NCBI GenBank assembly: GCA_002914805.1
Contig: JXTB01000016.1
Location: 1,501,230 to 1,565,229, forward strand
Direction: 5' to 3'
DNA length: 64,000 nt
Source of the DNA: Parasponia andersonii
Taxonomy: Eukaryota; Streptophyta; Magnoliopsida; Rosales; Cannabaceae
This document shows positions 49,168-60,290 of this stretch, piece after piece. The notes beneath the pieces were generated by a model. That model made no database searches. It had not been told where the DNA came from and saw nothing but the letters and a program-made list of their open reading frames with translations. Made by a program: the position numbers and the translations under genes. Numbering within the stretch: position 1 is the first letter of the stretch; every line of letters begins with the position of its first letter.

Positions 49168-50330
49168 ATGGCTACAACTCCTGGCCCTATCGAAGTTGGT
49201 GCTTCTGAACGTGGGCGTGATGAAGGGAAGAATGGTACTTCTCGCAGCAAGTCAAGGGACATGGTGACTAGCTTGGAGGCTAGAGTGTCCCGACTAGAGT
49301 CTAACTTAGGTACATTGGGTGAGCATATAGATGATCTAGATCGCTGCTGCGACGGTTTGGAGACCGAGGATGTGGAGATCCATAGCTGCATCAAAGATGT
49401 ACTTGGTGGGCTAGAGGCCGACTTAAGGTGCGAGATCGAGTCCCTTTGTTTGGAGATTGCCAAGGTACGAGATCTCTTCTAAAGAGAACTCACTAATATT
49501 TTACTTAGAGTAGATGAGATGGATGGTGATCTTGCTTTGTGCAAGTGAGCGGTGGCAATGGGGGTGACCACCACAATAATCATTAAGGCAAGGAAGGTTG
49601 AAGTGCCTAAATCAAAGAACTTCAATAGTACTCACAATGCTAGGGAAGTTGGGAACTTCCTATGGAGACTCGAACAATACTTTGAGGCCGCCGGTATGAC
49701 GGACGATATAGGTAAAATTCGTAATACTACTTTGTATCTAACCAATACTGCCATGATATGGTGGAGGCAGAGACACGGGAAGATACAACGAGGGGTGTGC
49801 ACTATAGCCACCTTTAATGACTTCATAAGAAGCTAAAAGAATGCTGAAGAGGAGGCGAGAGGCCATCTTCGCCGCCTCAAACAATTTAGCAGGGTTAAAA
49901 ACTATGTGAAAGAGTTTACCACACTCTTGCTCGAAGTTCCTGACACTTTAGATAAAGATGCCATATTCTTATTCATGGATGATCTTTAGAACTGAGCCAA
50001 GTTAGAACTCAAGCACTGTGGCGTCCAGGACTTGGCTGATGCTATTACAGTAGCTGAGAGCCTTGTTGATTACTCTACCAACAAGGACCCTTCTAAGACC
50101 AAAAACAAGAATGGTGGTAGAGCAAAAAGTGGGGGAGAGCAAACAAAAGAAGGAAAATAGAACAAAGATAATTCCTCCTTTAAGCACAAAAACAAAGGCA
50201 AAGAGAAGGAAGACCGTGACTTCTCCAAGCCAAGAGTCAAGTTCTTTCTTTGCGATATGCCACATTGAGCACGCGAGTGTCCCAAGAAGAATCCTCTCAA
50301 TGCCTTAATTGCTTCCGAGCCAAGCCAAGA
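49168..50330 (+). pseudogene. Chromovirus gag remnant
   Basis: The ATG at 49168 opens an N-terminal segment with a coiled-coil-like SLEARVSRLESNLGTLGEHI. The retrotransposon gag domain follows at 49600-49990 (AREVGNFLWRLEQYFEAAGM, MIWWRQRHGKI, VKEFTTLLLEVPD). A basic region with a damaged zinc knuckle (KFFLCDMPH near 50240-50265) ends it. Stops near 49490 and 49835 interrupt the frame. Confidence 0.75.
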
Positions 50331-50370
50331 AAGAGGTGGTAAAGAAGATGGTGTTGAACATATTGGTTCC

Positions 50371-53300
50371 TTGCCACTCTTAAATACCTTGCGACCAGCC
50401 CCAAAGTCACAAGCTAAAGGCCTACTTTTTGTGGATGCAACAATCAATGGCAAAGCCACTAAAGCTTTAGTTGACACAAGTGCATCCCACAACTTCATCT
50501 CTATTGAGGAAGTTAGGCAGTCGGGCTTGACGGTATCCAATAAAGGAGGCTCCCTAAAGGTAGTGAACTCAGCAGCACGCTCTATCTATAGGGTTGCTCA
50601 TAATGTTAAAGCTAGCCTAGGTGCATGGGCTAGCCAAGTCGACTTATTAGTGGTGCTAATGGATGATTTCACAGTATGCTTGGTTTGGAATTCCTTGACG
50701 TAGTGCAGGCATTCCTTGTTCCTTTTGCCAACTCTATATGCATCATGGATAGTGAAAAGGCTTGTGTGGTACCAACGGAGCAGTCCACAAAAGCGGGAAA
50801 TAAAGTACTCTCTGCACTTCAATTCAAGAAGAGCTTGAGAAGAGAGGGGGAGAGTTACTTGGCCATCCTAAAGGAGCATGATGATAAAGAGTTGAAACCT
50901 CAAGGTAACCTGCCCATAGAAGTACAAATTATCTTGGATGAATTCCAAGATGTGATGCCTGATGCCCTGTCCAAGAAACTTCCACCTAGGAGAGAGGTGG
51001 ATCATGAAATCGAGCTTGAGCCAGGCACGAGTCCACCTGCGATGAGTCCCTATCGAATGGCCCCTCCATAGTTAAAGGAACTCTAGAAATAACGAAAGGA
51101 GTTGTTTAATGCGGGTTTCATCAGGCCATCCAAAGCTCCTTTCGGTACCCCGGTGTTGTTCCAGAAGAAGAAAGATGGCTCATTAAGGATGTGCATTGAT
51201 TACTGGGTTCTTAACAAGGTGACGGTGAAGAACAAGTACCACATCCCGCTTATAGCCGACTTTTCGATCAACTTGGGAATGCTAGATACTTCCCAAAGCT
51301 TGATCTATACTTGGGGTACTACCAAGTGCGTATAGTAGCAGGAAATGAGCCTAAGACCACGTACGTGATAAGGTATAGTGCTTATGAGTTCTTAGTCATG
51401 CCATTTGGTCTTATCAATGCACTTGCTACCTTTTGCACCCTCATGAATAAGTTATTCCATCCATACCTTGATCAGTTCGTGGTAGTCTATCTTGATGATA
51501 TAGTCATCTATATCAAGACCATGGAAGAGCACTTAGAACATTTGAGGAAAGTGTTCGAGGTCTTAAGGGAAAACCAATTATTTATCAAGAAAGAGAAATG
51601 CTCCTTCGCCCAAGAGGAAGTGATGTTCCTAAGGCATAAGATAAAGGATGGGAAACTTATGATGGATGAAGCTAAGGTGCAAGCCATCCAAGAGTGAGAA
51701 CCTCCTACTAAAGTGCCAGAGTTAAGATCCTTCCTCAGACTTGTGAACTATTATAGGCAGTTCATCAAGTCCTACTCAGTAAGAGCAGTGCCACTTACTA
51801 ATCTGCTCACGAAGAACAAGTCTTGGGAATGGACACCTGAGTGTCAAGTTTCATTCGAAGACTTGAAGAGGGCAGTTAAGTGAAGAGTCGGTTCTCAGCT
51901 TACCCGATCACTCAAAGGCATATGAGCTATATTCAGATACCTCTGACTTTGCTATTGGCGGAGTACTAATGTAAGAAGGGCATCCAATTACTTATGAAAG
52001 CCGCAAGCTCAATCGAAAGAAGCTACACAGTGCAAGAAAAAGAGATGATTGTAGTCATCCATTGCCTAAGGGTGTGGCGACACTACTTGTTGGGTACTCA
52101 CTTCACGATCATGACTGACAACGTAGCCACAAGCTACTTTCAAACTCAGAAAAAGTTGAGTCCCAAGAAAGTTTGGTAGCAAGACTTCTTGGTAGAATTT
52201 GATTACAAGCTTGAATACAAGCCTAGGAAGGCCAATATGGTGGCAGATGCCCTAAGCAGAAAGATAGAGCTGGCCGCTTAAGCAGGCCCGATAGCACCTT
52301 GATAGAGAAAATCAAGGAAGGACTAGAACATGATGTTCTTGCAAAGAGTCTACTGCCCCTAGTAATGGAAGGAAAGATGAGACGATTTTGGCTGAGCGAT
52401 GGACTTCTTTATACTAAAGGCAATCGACTCTATGTGCCTACGTAGGGGAACTTAAGAAAAGAGCTAATCAAAGAGTGCCATGATTCCATATATACTGGTC
52501 ACCCAGGTCAGAAGCGCACTCTTGTTCTTATCAAATCTATCTACTATCGGCCTCGATTAAGGGATGATGTCGAGGCCTATATATGAACTTGTCTTGTGTG
52601 CCAACAAGACAAGGTGGAAAAACAATCACCGGGTGGATTGTTGGAACCTCTTCCTATTCCTAAGAGGCCATGGGAGAGTGTTTCTATAGATTTTATCACT
52701 AGCCTGCCGAAGTCAGAGGGCTTTGGCAGCATTATAGTGGTGGTTGATCGTTTCAGCAAGTATGCCACCTTTATACCTACTTCACCTAATTGTCCTACCG
52801 ATGAGACTGCGCAGCTCTTTATGAAGTATGTCGTGAAGCTTTGGGGAGTCTGATCAAACATCGTAAGTGATCGTGACCCTCAATTCACTGGAAGATTTTG
52901 GACAGAATTGTTCAAGTTGATGAGTTCAGACTTAAATTTTTCTACTAGCTTTCACCCCCAAAGCGATGGCCAGACGGAAAGAGTGAATGACTTGCTAGAG
53001 TTATACTTAAGGTACTTTGTAAGTTTCAATCAAAAGATTGGGCAAAACTACTTGATGTAGCCCAATTCTCCTTTAACCTCCAGAGGAGCGAGTCTACGGG
53101 CAAGAGTCCCTTCAAGATAGTCATAGGTCAACAACCTATAATCCCATATGCCTTAGTGACAAGTTACGGTAGGAAGAGTCCTGCAACATTCAAGTTTGCT
53201 AAGGCATGGTATGAATAAGTGGAGTTTGGCTAGGGCCTACCTGAACAAAACTTCTAAAAGAATGAAGAAGTAGGCCGACAAAAAGATGAGGCACGTTAAG

Positions 53301-53768
53301 TACCAAGAGGGGGATTTAGTCCTTGTCAAGTTATTGCCCCAATAATTCAAAACCTTAAGGAAGGTACATAAAGGGTTAGTGCATAAATATGAGGGTCTAT
53401 TTCTAGTACTTAAGCATATGGGTAAGGTCTCCAATAAGCTTTAACTCCCTGCCAAGTTAAAGATTTTCCCTGTCTTCCATGTTAGTATGCTAAAACCCTA
53501 CCATGGAAATGAGGAGGATCTTTTAAGGGGTAAATCCAAAAGGGCTCCTACTGCAGTGGTAACCTCTTTTGATAAAGAGGTGGAGTGTATTTTGGTTGAT
53601 AGCTTGATCCGCCAACGTGGTATTCCTAATTATCAGGAATACTTAGTAAAATGGAAGAATTTGCCCGAGGCTGAGGCTAGCTGGGAGCATAAAGATGCCT
53701 TATGGCAATTCAAAAACCATATCAAGTGGTTCAAAGTCGATGGCACGACGGGGACGTCGCGAACTTGA
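50371..53768 (+). pseudogene. Chromovirus pol remnant with C-terminal chromodomain
   Basis: Aspartic protease: KATKALVDTSASHNFISIEE near 50451-50510, with Ser replacing the catalytic-loop Gly of [26 protein letters not shown] near 51175-51230, YEFLVMPFGLINALATFCTL near 51383-51440, and an intact YLDD at about 51489-51500. RNase H: ERSYTVQEKEMIVVIHCLRV near 52015. Integrase: SVSIDFITSLPKSEGFGSII near 52678-52737 and VVVDRFSKYATFIPTSPN. Chromodomain: YQEYLVKWKNLPEAEASWEH near 53632-53690, expected to guide integration to marked chromatin in active relatives. At least a dozen stops or frameshifts interrupt it. Confidence 0.8.
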
Positions 53769-53779
53769 GTAGGGGAGGG
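53769..53779 (+). other. Chromovirus polypurine tract
   Basis: GTAGGGGAGGG lies directly before the 3' LTR. It would prime plus-strand DNA synthesis. Confidence 0.75.
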
Positions 53780-54431
53780 TGTACACCCCACTCATTTGGC
53801 TCCCAAAATATAAATGTTATTGCTCATGACTCTAAGGTCCTCTATATATACTACTCGCCCAAAAAGATTGAGGAAGATCCCAGAACATGGTGGATACTTC
53901 TAGAGTGATCAAGAGAGGTTTTGGCCATACTAGAAGACTCTAGTTGGTGCTACTAAGTCCTAGAAAGCTCTAGAGAAGGCCAGATGGTACTAGATAGATT
54001 GGACGGTCCTAGAAACTCCTAGAATGACTTAGAAGAGCCAAGATGGTAGGTGAACCTCTTAGAAGGATCTAGACCATATTTTGTTCTAGAATTCTCTATG
54101 TAAATATTTTTGTAGATATTATAACTTTATTTGAAAAAAATTTAGACCCTTTGTAAGATCATGTCACTTGGCACGATCACAACTGTTGGTTGGTTTAGGC
54201 TTTGCCTAAATAAAGGACCCCTTGGATATTTGTACACAAGTCCCATTTGTGAGAATTCTAAGTATTCTAAGAGTAATACAAAGCTTTCATTCACCTAAAC
54301 TCTCTAATCCTTACCACTTTGTCTCAAAAGTTTACTCTAAGTCCCTTTTTTGAGTGTTGGTAGGCTGACTTAGTGCGACGGACTGTACTAAGTGCTGCAC
54401 GATTGTCTAGTTTAATGCTAGAGTTGTGACA
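53780..54431 (+). repeat. 3' LTR of the chromovirus
   Basis: It begins TGTACACCCCACTC and ends GTTGTGACA. It aligns along its whole length to the 5' LTR with scattered substitutions, many of them C/T or G/A. Confidence 0.85.
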
Positions 54432-54435
54432 TAAA

Positions 54436-56990
54436 GCTCACTAGGTAAAAACTATGCATGCTTATGTTTCTTTCCTAAATATTTGAGTCCATGTATTTCT
54501 TTTAAAAAAATTCATAGTTTGGCCCCTTAGTATATTGTTAGTCCCGTAAATCGATAGACCGTGAAAACATTGACTGGAAACTCTAGTGATGAGTAAAAAT
54601 AAGGTGCAACTATCGTGTGAGGTTTTTGAAAACTCCTTCTCTCATCAAAGGGGCATCCCACACCTTACTAATATTATCCCACTTTAATGAGACACATTAT
54701 AAGATCCACAAGTCTCGTTTTACTGGGAGAGTCTACATCAACAGACTTGTCTACCCAGCTCCGACAGACTAGCAATTGCTATTAAAACTTATCTTATAAA
54801 ATCGATACAATAATACTCACTTTTAAATACTCTATAATAAAATTCTTAATTTAAATACAAGACATGCCATGCATATACCATTTCATAACTTTCAAGAATA
54901 AATAAGTTTCACATAGTGACAACTCCTGTGTAATTTTTGTGATGCAGTTGTAAGTCTTTATTTACCTCATATCCTAAATAGAAATTGAAAATGGAAAGAG
55001 TCAATATTCTCTGGAGATTGGTGTACTAATCACCTGTCATGAATTACAATTATTCAAGATGCACATTTTACCAAAAGAATGCATCATGATACTTGAACAA
55101 GACCAAAATAAGAACTTTCACCAATTTAGAAAACTTGATCTTAAAATAACTCAGAAGTTTACAAATTACTTAAGATACTTAGCAGCCAATAACTAGAATT
55201 GAAAAACTATTTGAAAGTATTAAAATATGTATGCTAGTTCATTAGCACAAAATGATCCAAAATGGTACATAATTTTGTGAAAACTAGTCCAATTGCCTTT
55301 AAATGGTGCCATTTTATTTTTAAAATATTTGGAAAGCATCTCCCCTAATTCTAGGACATTTCTACATAATTAAAATTATGGTTTTAAATCTGTAATAGTA
55401 TTTTATAAGCCAATTCCCACGTATACACATCGAAAGAAACATCTAGGATAACATAGAAGAACATTTGAAATTTTTTTCGATTTAGATAAGTTTTAAAAAA
55501 ATTGTGCACTTATCTATAGCTACAAACAACAACTAAATTAATGTAATAAGTAATAGAATCTACGACATATCCATTACAAATTGAAAAAATCAGATTATAA
55601 GTATAGAAAGCTTAATACACTTATGGAAACACTTGAATCCACAATTAGCAAATTTGTGGCTCTAGGTGTAACTAGAATTCTCCACTTAAATTCTATATTC
55701 TAGTAATATATAAAGGTTCCTAAGACTATTATTCATCAAATAATAGCTTTAGTTTAAGAGCTGAAATAAAAGAAATTAACTATAAGTTCAAAATCTTACA
55801 TAATGCTCACCTTGACTAGTTTGAGCTTTTTCTGAAATTCTTGCCTCCAACCTTCACCAAACTAAGTCCTAATACTTTGAAACTGATTTTAGGAATCAAT
55901 AGAACCTATAGGAATCATTATTTAAGTGAGAGTAAGTGATGAATTTAAATTAGAAAAAAAAACCTAGGAAGAAAAATTAATAGAATTACCTTAACTAGTT
56001 TTAATCTATCTTGATTTCTAGATCTCTAACTTAAGTTCTACCATTTGGAAACTCTTGGAAATGATTGAGAGAAATTTAGAGAAGTCTAAAAATGAGCTAG
56101 AAAGGTTCAGGTCATGGCTGGAGAGAAAGAGAAATGGAATGACTAGAATTTGTCCAAAATCAACACTTAATGGCTAAGAAAAGGCATAACTTAAATTCTA
56201 ATGGGTATTTTAGGTATTTTACATATTATTTTCCATGTTTCCAGCTCTAAAATATCCTTAGCATAGTTATCACATTGTCAGTTACTCCTATATACCCAAG
56301 TATAGCCAAAGTTAGTGAATCCTAGCTTAGAAAATGAAAACTAGTCATATTTTGACTTACGATCCTATGTGACAGGTTTTATTGTAATCTGGTGAAATCT
56401 AGCTCCATAACCAATCATTAAATATAAAATTAAGTCAACTAGATTCCAATTAATAATACAAATATATTATTAGCACTTAATAATTAGAATATACAAAAAT
56501 AGCATTATGCGATTAAGCTAAATCTAAGTTAGCTTAGTACAATAAAACACAAATCAATATCATGAATGCCACCTCATGTTTACCTGGAACTGAAAAATAA
56601 AATACTATAAATAAATCCTAAACATTAAATTAAAGCTATTTGACGTGTTAAACATACAATGAATTTGACTTTGAAATGCGTAAAATTATATTTTAATAAA
56701 AAACTACAATTTGATCAAGTTATCTGATCTTAATGTATGTGCACATAGTATTACTTTCCTAATTATACTCTTCGTTTTTTTAGTACATCGAGCTCTTTCT
56801 GTGAGAGTATTGAGCCTTTACATTACATCAGGATACCTCGATATTCATCAGTATAATAACATGTATGGAAATGCACATAACATAATAAATGAGTATGTTA
56901 CTATGAAAGTAGCATTAATGACTTCTAAATACCTAATATACAATTAGAACATGTTTACGATTGGCTTAGTATGCATATGAGCATGTGAGA
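54436..56990. other. AT-rich stretch, probable intron of the FAR1-like relic
   Basis: No domain is seen; small open frames (56711-56947) are low-complexity. It lies between the MULE-core exon and the SWIM exon of the FAR1-like relic. Confidence 0.35.
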
Positions 56991-57429
56991 ATCTCTAGCG
57001 CCACAATAATTATTGCGGTGAGTTCCATAAGGCACATGGAGATGCAAGATGACTTCCTCAATAAGCATACTTCACCACAACTACCGTCGAATACTCTAAA
57101 GCAATACTACGAACTATTTACGACAGTTTTTACTATACAAATGTATGAAAGAGTTGCTAAGAAAATCATGGAATCCCTAGCTTTTTCAGTAACTACAGTT
57201 GACCTGCTCATCAACTGTAGGTTGTTTTCTCTATCAAGGTTCCCTAGGGGAGAAGTTCGACATAAAGTTCACTATTACGAAATAGACAACTACCTGTCAT
57301 GCACATGCTTAAAGTTTGAGACCGATGGGATTCCTTGTCGTCATATATTTGCTGCTATGAAGCAACAGAATTTGAAAACCATTCTTATTACACTGATAAA
57401 CCCAAGGTAGAAGAAAGACGCGAAGAGCA

Positions 57430-59040
57430 GGATTGACATAAACATGACACCTTATTCAAGAATGTCGCATGATGTTCTAAAAATTATGAACATATTCCAT
57501 ATACTCAGACGATTCTAAATGAAGCCTGATTTTGAAAATATATAAAAATTCATATTCTTTAACAACAAAGTCCTGATTTTGATTTCAAGATTAGTAAACA
57601 ATAATGCTAATCACTAAATTATCTAATCAAGCCTCCATTTTCCCCTTCCAGGCCTAGAGTATCTTGCCTCTCTTTCTGTTGCATAAATATAGGACATTCA
57701 ATGAAAACACTCCTGATGTTTTTCTATTAACCTATCTTTGTATTTTTATGTAGATGAAAACATCATTTCGATTTTACCATAAAGATGCCTTTGGAAATTG
57801 TATGAAGCATTTTTGCATTTCGAGGGGACCATTTAATTAGAATTAATCTATTTGTGCTAACATGTTCGAAATTTCAGTGAATTTGGACAAAATTTATAGA
57901 TTTAAAAATTCACTTTCCTTAACCATGAAGTCCACATTTTGATTTCAAGATTAGTATAATAGATAGATAATGAGAAAGTACTGCTAATTACTCATCCATG
58001 TTATCATGACAAAGCAAACATCTCTAGACTGTATTTAGTCACTTTTTTTTTTAAGGTTTTATGCATTCTGAGTAACTCTGTAAAAGAAACTCATTTTATA
58101 CACATTTTTCATTCTCATCTGGTTAATTTCGTGCACAACACTCTCACTTATATATCTAGGAAGACTATTAAAAATTTTATCTCAAAATTATTTAAAAAAT
58201 TTATGACTGAATTGTCTTCTGAATATCATGCGCTTGTATCATATACTCAGATGGTTCTAAATGAAGAGTGCTTCATACAATCAACGCGCACGCATGCACT
58301 TTATTTGACAAAATATTAAAAAAATCACTTAAATAGGAAAGATATTTGGTGCACGACACTCTCACTCTCACTTTAATAGGAAAGCTACTGAGAATTTTAT
58401 TTTGAAATTATTTAAAAATTTTATGATTGAAATGTCTTCCGAAAACTATGAACTAGTGCCACATATTCAGACCGTTCTAAATGAAGCGTGCTACGTACAG
58501 TTAATATTAAAAATTAACACTCATTAAAAATAAAGTCCTGATTTTGATTTCAAGATTAGTATAAATAGATAATGTGACGCCAATGCTAATTACTCAACTA
58601 TCTAATCAGGCCTCCAGTTTTCACTTCTAGGTCTAGAGTTCCATGTCTTTGGTTAGCTTCGAGTCTTCAACACCAACTCCTTGCGCAGCCAAACAGATAT
58701 ATTTTCTCGTGTTTTCATTTTTTCTCCTTTTGTTGCACAAACAGTAGACCCAATCTCCATGAACTTTTGAAGGGTTGTTCAATGAAATACTCCTGATGTT
58801 GATAGAAAAACCTTTCTTTGTATATATCTATAGATGAGAACATCATTTAGATTCTAGCCATAAAAATGCTTTTTTCGTTTTTGTTTTTTTTTTTTTTTTT
58901 TGGTTTTTTGTTATTATTTTTTTTAATGAGAAGCCAAAAAAATGCCTTTGGAAACATATAAAGTACTCGGCTTCTCGAGGGCACCATTTAATTAGAATCA
59001 GTCTATTTGGTCTAACATATTATCCGTTATATTTTTCTGG
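57430..59040 (+). repeat. Degenerate direct repeats downstream of the FAR1-like relic
   Basis: The phrase AAAGTCCTGATTTTGATTTCAAGATTAGTA recurs near 57567, 57927 and 58532. CTCAGA-GGTTCTAAATGAAG-type blocks recur near 57505, 58250 and 58475. Longer parallel tracts (57600-57880 and 58560-59030) share AATACTCCTGATGTT, GATGA(A/G)AACATCATTT and GGACCATTTAATTAGAAT. This is an old local duplication of non-coding sequence in about two to three copies. Confidence 0.65.
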
Positions 59041-59119
59041 GATAGAGACGTATGCTATTACGTTTACGTGTCCTTCGTAGGATTTGAATATACTTGTATA
59101 TTCAAAAATCACGTTTGGC

Positions 59120-59171
59120 TCTTTTTTTTTGTTTTTGTTTTTGTTTTTGTTTTTTTTTTTTTTTTTTTTTC
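59120..59171. repeat. (GTTTTT)n followed by a long poly-T tract
   Basis: Four GTTTTT-type units run into about 22 T. A similar T-rich tract is at 58878-58922. They could be ends of old retroposed copies or simple slippage. Confidence 0.7.
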
Positions 59172-59699
59172 AATCCTTAATCATGTGTGTCCTCGAAATA
59201 GGTAACAAGTTGAAAATAAAATAAAAATAAAAAACAACTATATATATCATGTCAAAGGCTATTTTGGTCATTCTATCCCAATAATCTAAAAAGCTTCGCA
59301 AAGGAGCTTTTGTCCTTACCGCATAAAAGACTTTGGTTTCTTCTATGTTAATATGTTGTTGTCAGTAACTAGGAACTATATTATACATTCTTTAAGCTGA
59401 AGCTCCTGCCTTCACTTTAACATTCTCTTCTCTTGTATATTCTTTGGTTTCTCTTCTTTCTCCCGAGTAACGGTTCGATTGCGCGTCAAAACTTTTGACA
59501 CAGATTTTATTTTATTTTTCTTAGAGAGAGGAATAGAGAAAATCTAGAGGGAGAGAGAGAGAGAGAGGAGAGACATTGCTTCCCGCGTTTTCCATGTCCA
59601 TATCCAATTCACTCAATTTCCTCATGCGTGCAAGCTATTCCTTATAATCTAAATCCCAACCCTTCCCCCCACATTTTCATGCTCCTTGACAGTTTCAGA

Positions 59700-59800
59700 T
59701 CTCTTTAAGCTTCTTCGTTCCTCATTCCACCTCAACTTCCTTCCTTCCTTCTCTCTCTTACTCTTTCTCTCTCTTCTCTTCTCTTTTTCTTTTCCTTTTT
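59700..59800 (+). promoter_or_regulatory. Pyrimidine-rich leader of the UPF0496 gene
   Basis: A dense CT-rich stretch (CTTCCTTCCTTCTCTCTCTTAC and similar), with a GA tract upstream at 59541-59573. Pyrimidine patches are typical of plant core promoters and 5' UTRs. A possible 5' UTR intron ends at the acceptor-like TGTCTCTAG at 60265-60273, 17 bp before the ATG. Confidence 0.4.
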
Positions 59801-60290
59801 GCTTTATATTACTTTCCTCTCTTTTTTCATTTTTAAACAATACCCAGCAAATTATCTTAACTAATTCCCATTGTTTTTGCTCTTTTGTCTTGGATTATCC
59901 ACTGATCTAATAATCCCTTTCTGGGTTTCAAAGGTGTCACCTTTTTCGCATCTGTGTCTGATTCATTTCACTCAAATTTCAAAAAACTGGGTTTTTTTTT
60001 CAAGAAAATTGAAATATATTAGTTTTGGAGAAGTATGTTTGTTTTAATTCTCAAAATCTAAACTTGGCTGTTATAAGATCTGGCTAGAAAATTGTGATTT
60101 GGGTCAAGCTTGATATCAAGGTTCATGGTTTTTGTGTAGGGGCTTGTAAAAGTTTCGATTTTTAGTCCTCATTTTTGGGGTTTATATGCAAGAAAATCAA
60201 GCTCAAAATTTATCAGAATTGATTCTGGGTTTGTCTCTGTTTCACTTTATAACCCTGTTTTTCCTGTCTCTAGATCCGAGTACCCAAGCC

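Larger units (their letters stand above)
48451..54431 (+). mobile_element. Full-length, decayed Gypsy chromovirus
   Basis: LTRs are 48451-49104 and 53780-54431, both starting TGT and ending GTGACA. A perfect primer-binding site TGGTATCAGAGC follows the 5' LTR. A polypurine tract GAGTAGGGGAGGG precedes the 3' LTR. The order gag, protease, RT, RNase H, integrase and a C-terminal chromodomain defines a chromovirus. Over the first 100 bp the two LTRs match at roughly 89%. The element is flanked by the 4-bp repeat TAAA (48447-48450 and 54432-54435). Numerous stops make it inactive. Confidence 0.85.
46667..57413 (+). pseudogene. FAR1/FRS-like (MULE transposase-derived) pseudogene, split by a chromovirus
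   Basis: The N-terminal FAR1-type zinc-binding region is visible near 46860-47125 (RWEEFYYTYSKWISFSMRKD, RKWVCSKKGYRSE, TNAWLVRDLKPGHNHEL). The MULE transposase core lies at 47450-48040 (EVMAFDMTYKINAYNKPLIE, NHHFRACVLAIGLLTD, FFAGLRTTQRSEAMN). The SWIM zinc finger is at 57300-57360 (CTCLKFETDGIPCRHIFAAM). FAR1/FRS proteins are transposase-derived nuclear regulators, and autonomous MULEs share the domain order, so either origin is possible. Lesions: a 41-bp tandem duplication at 46763-46844, many stops (for example near 46947), and a 6-kb Gypsy insertion at 48451-54431, apparently in an intron. W-to-stop follows the SWIM domain near 57409. Confidence 0.7.

Noticed and set aside
48061..54560. 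Possible inverted repeats (CCAAACTATGAA-type) either side of the chromovirus
   Set aside because: The match is short and imperfect (about 48107-48119 and 54508-54520) and lies outside the defined LTR ends.
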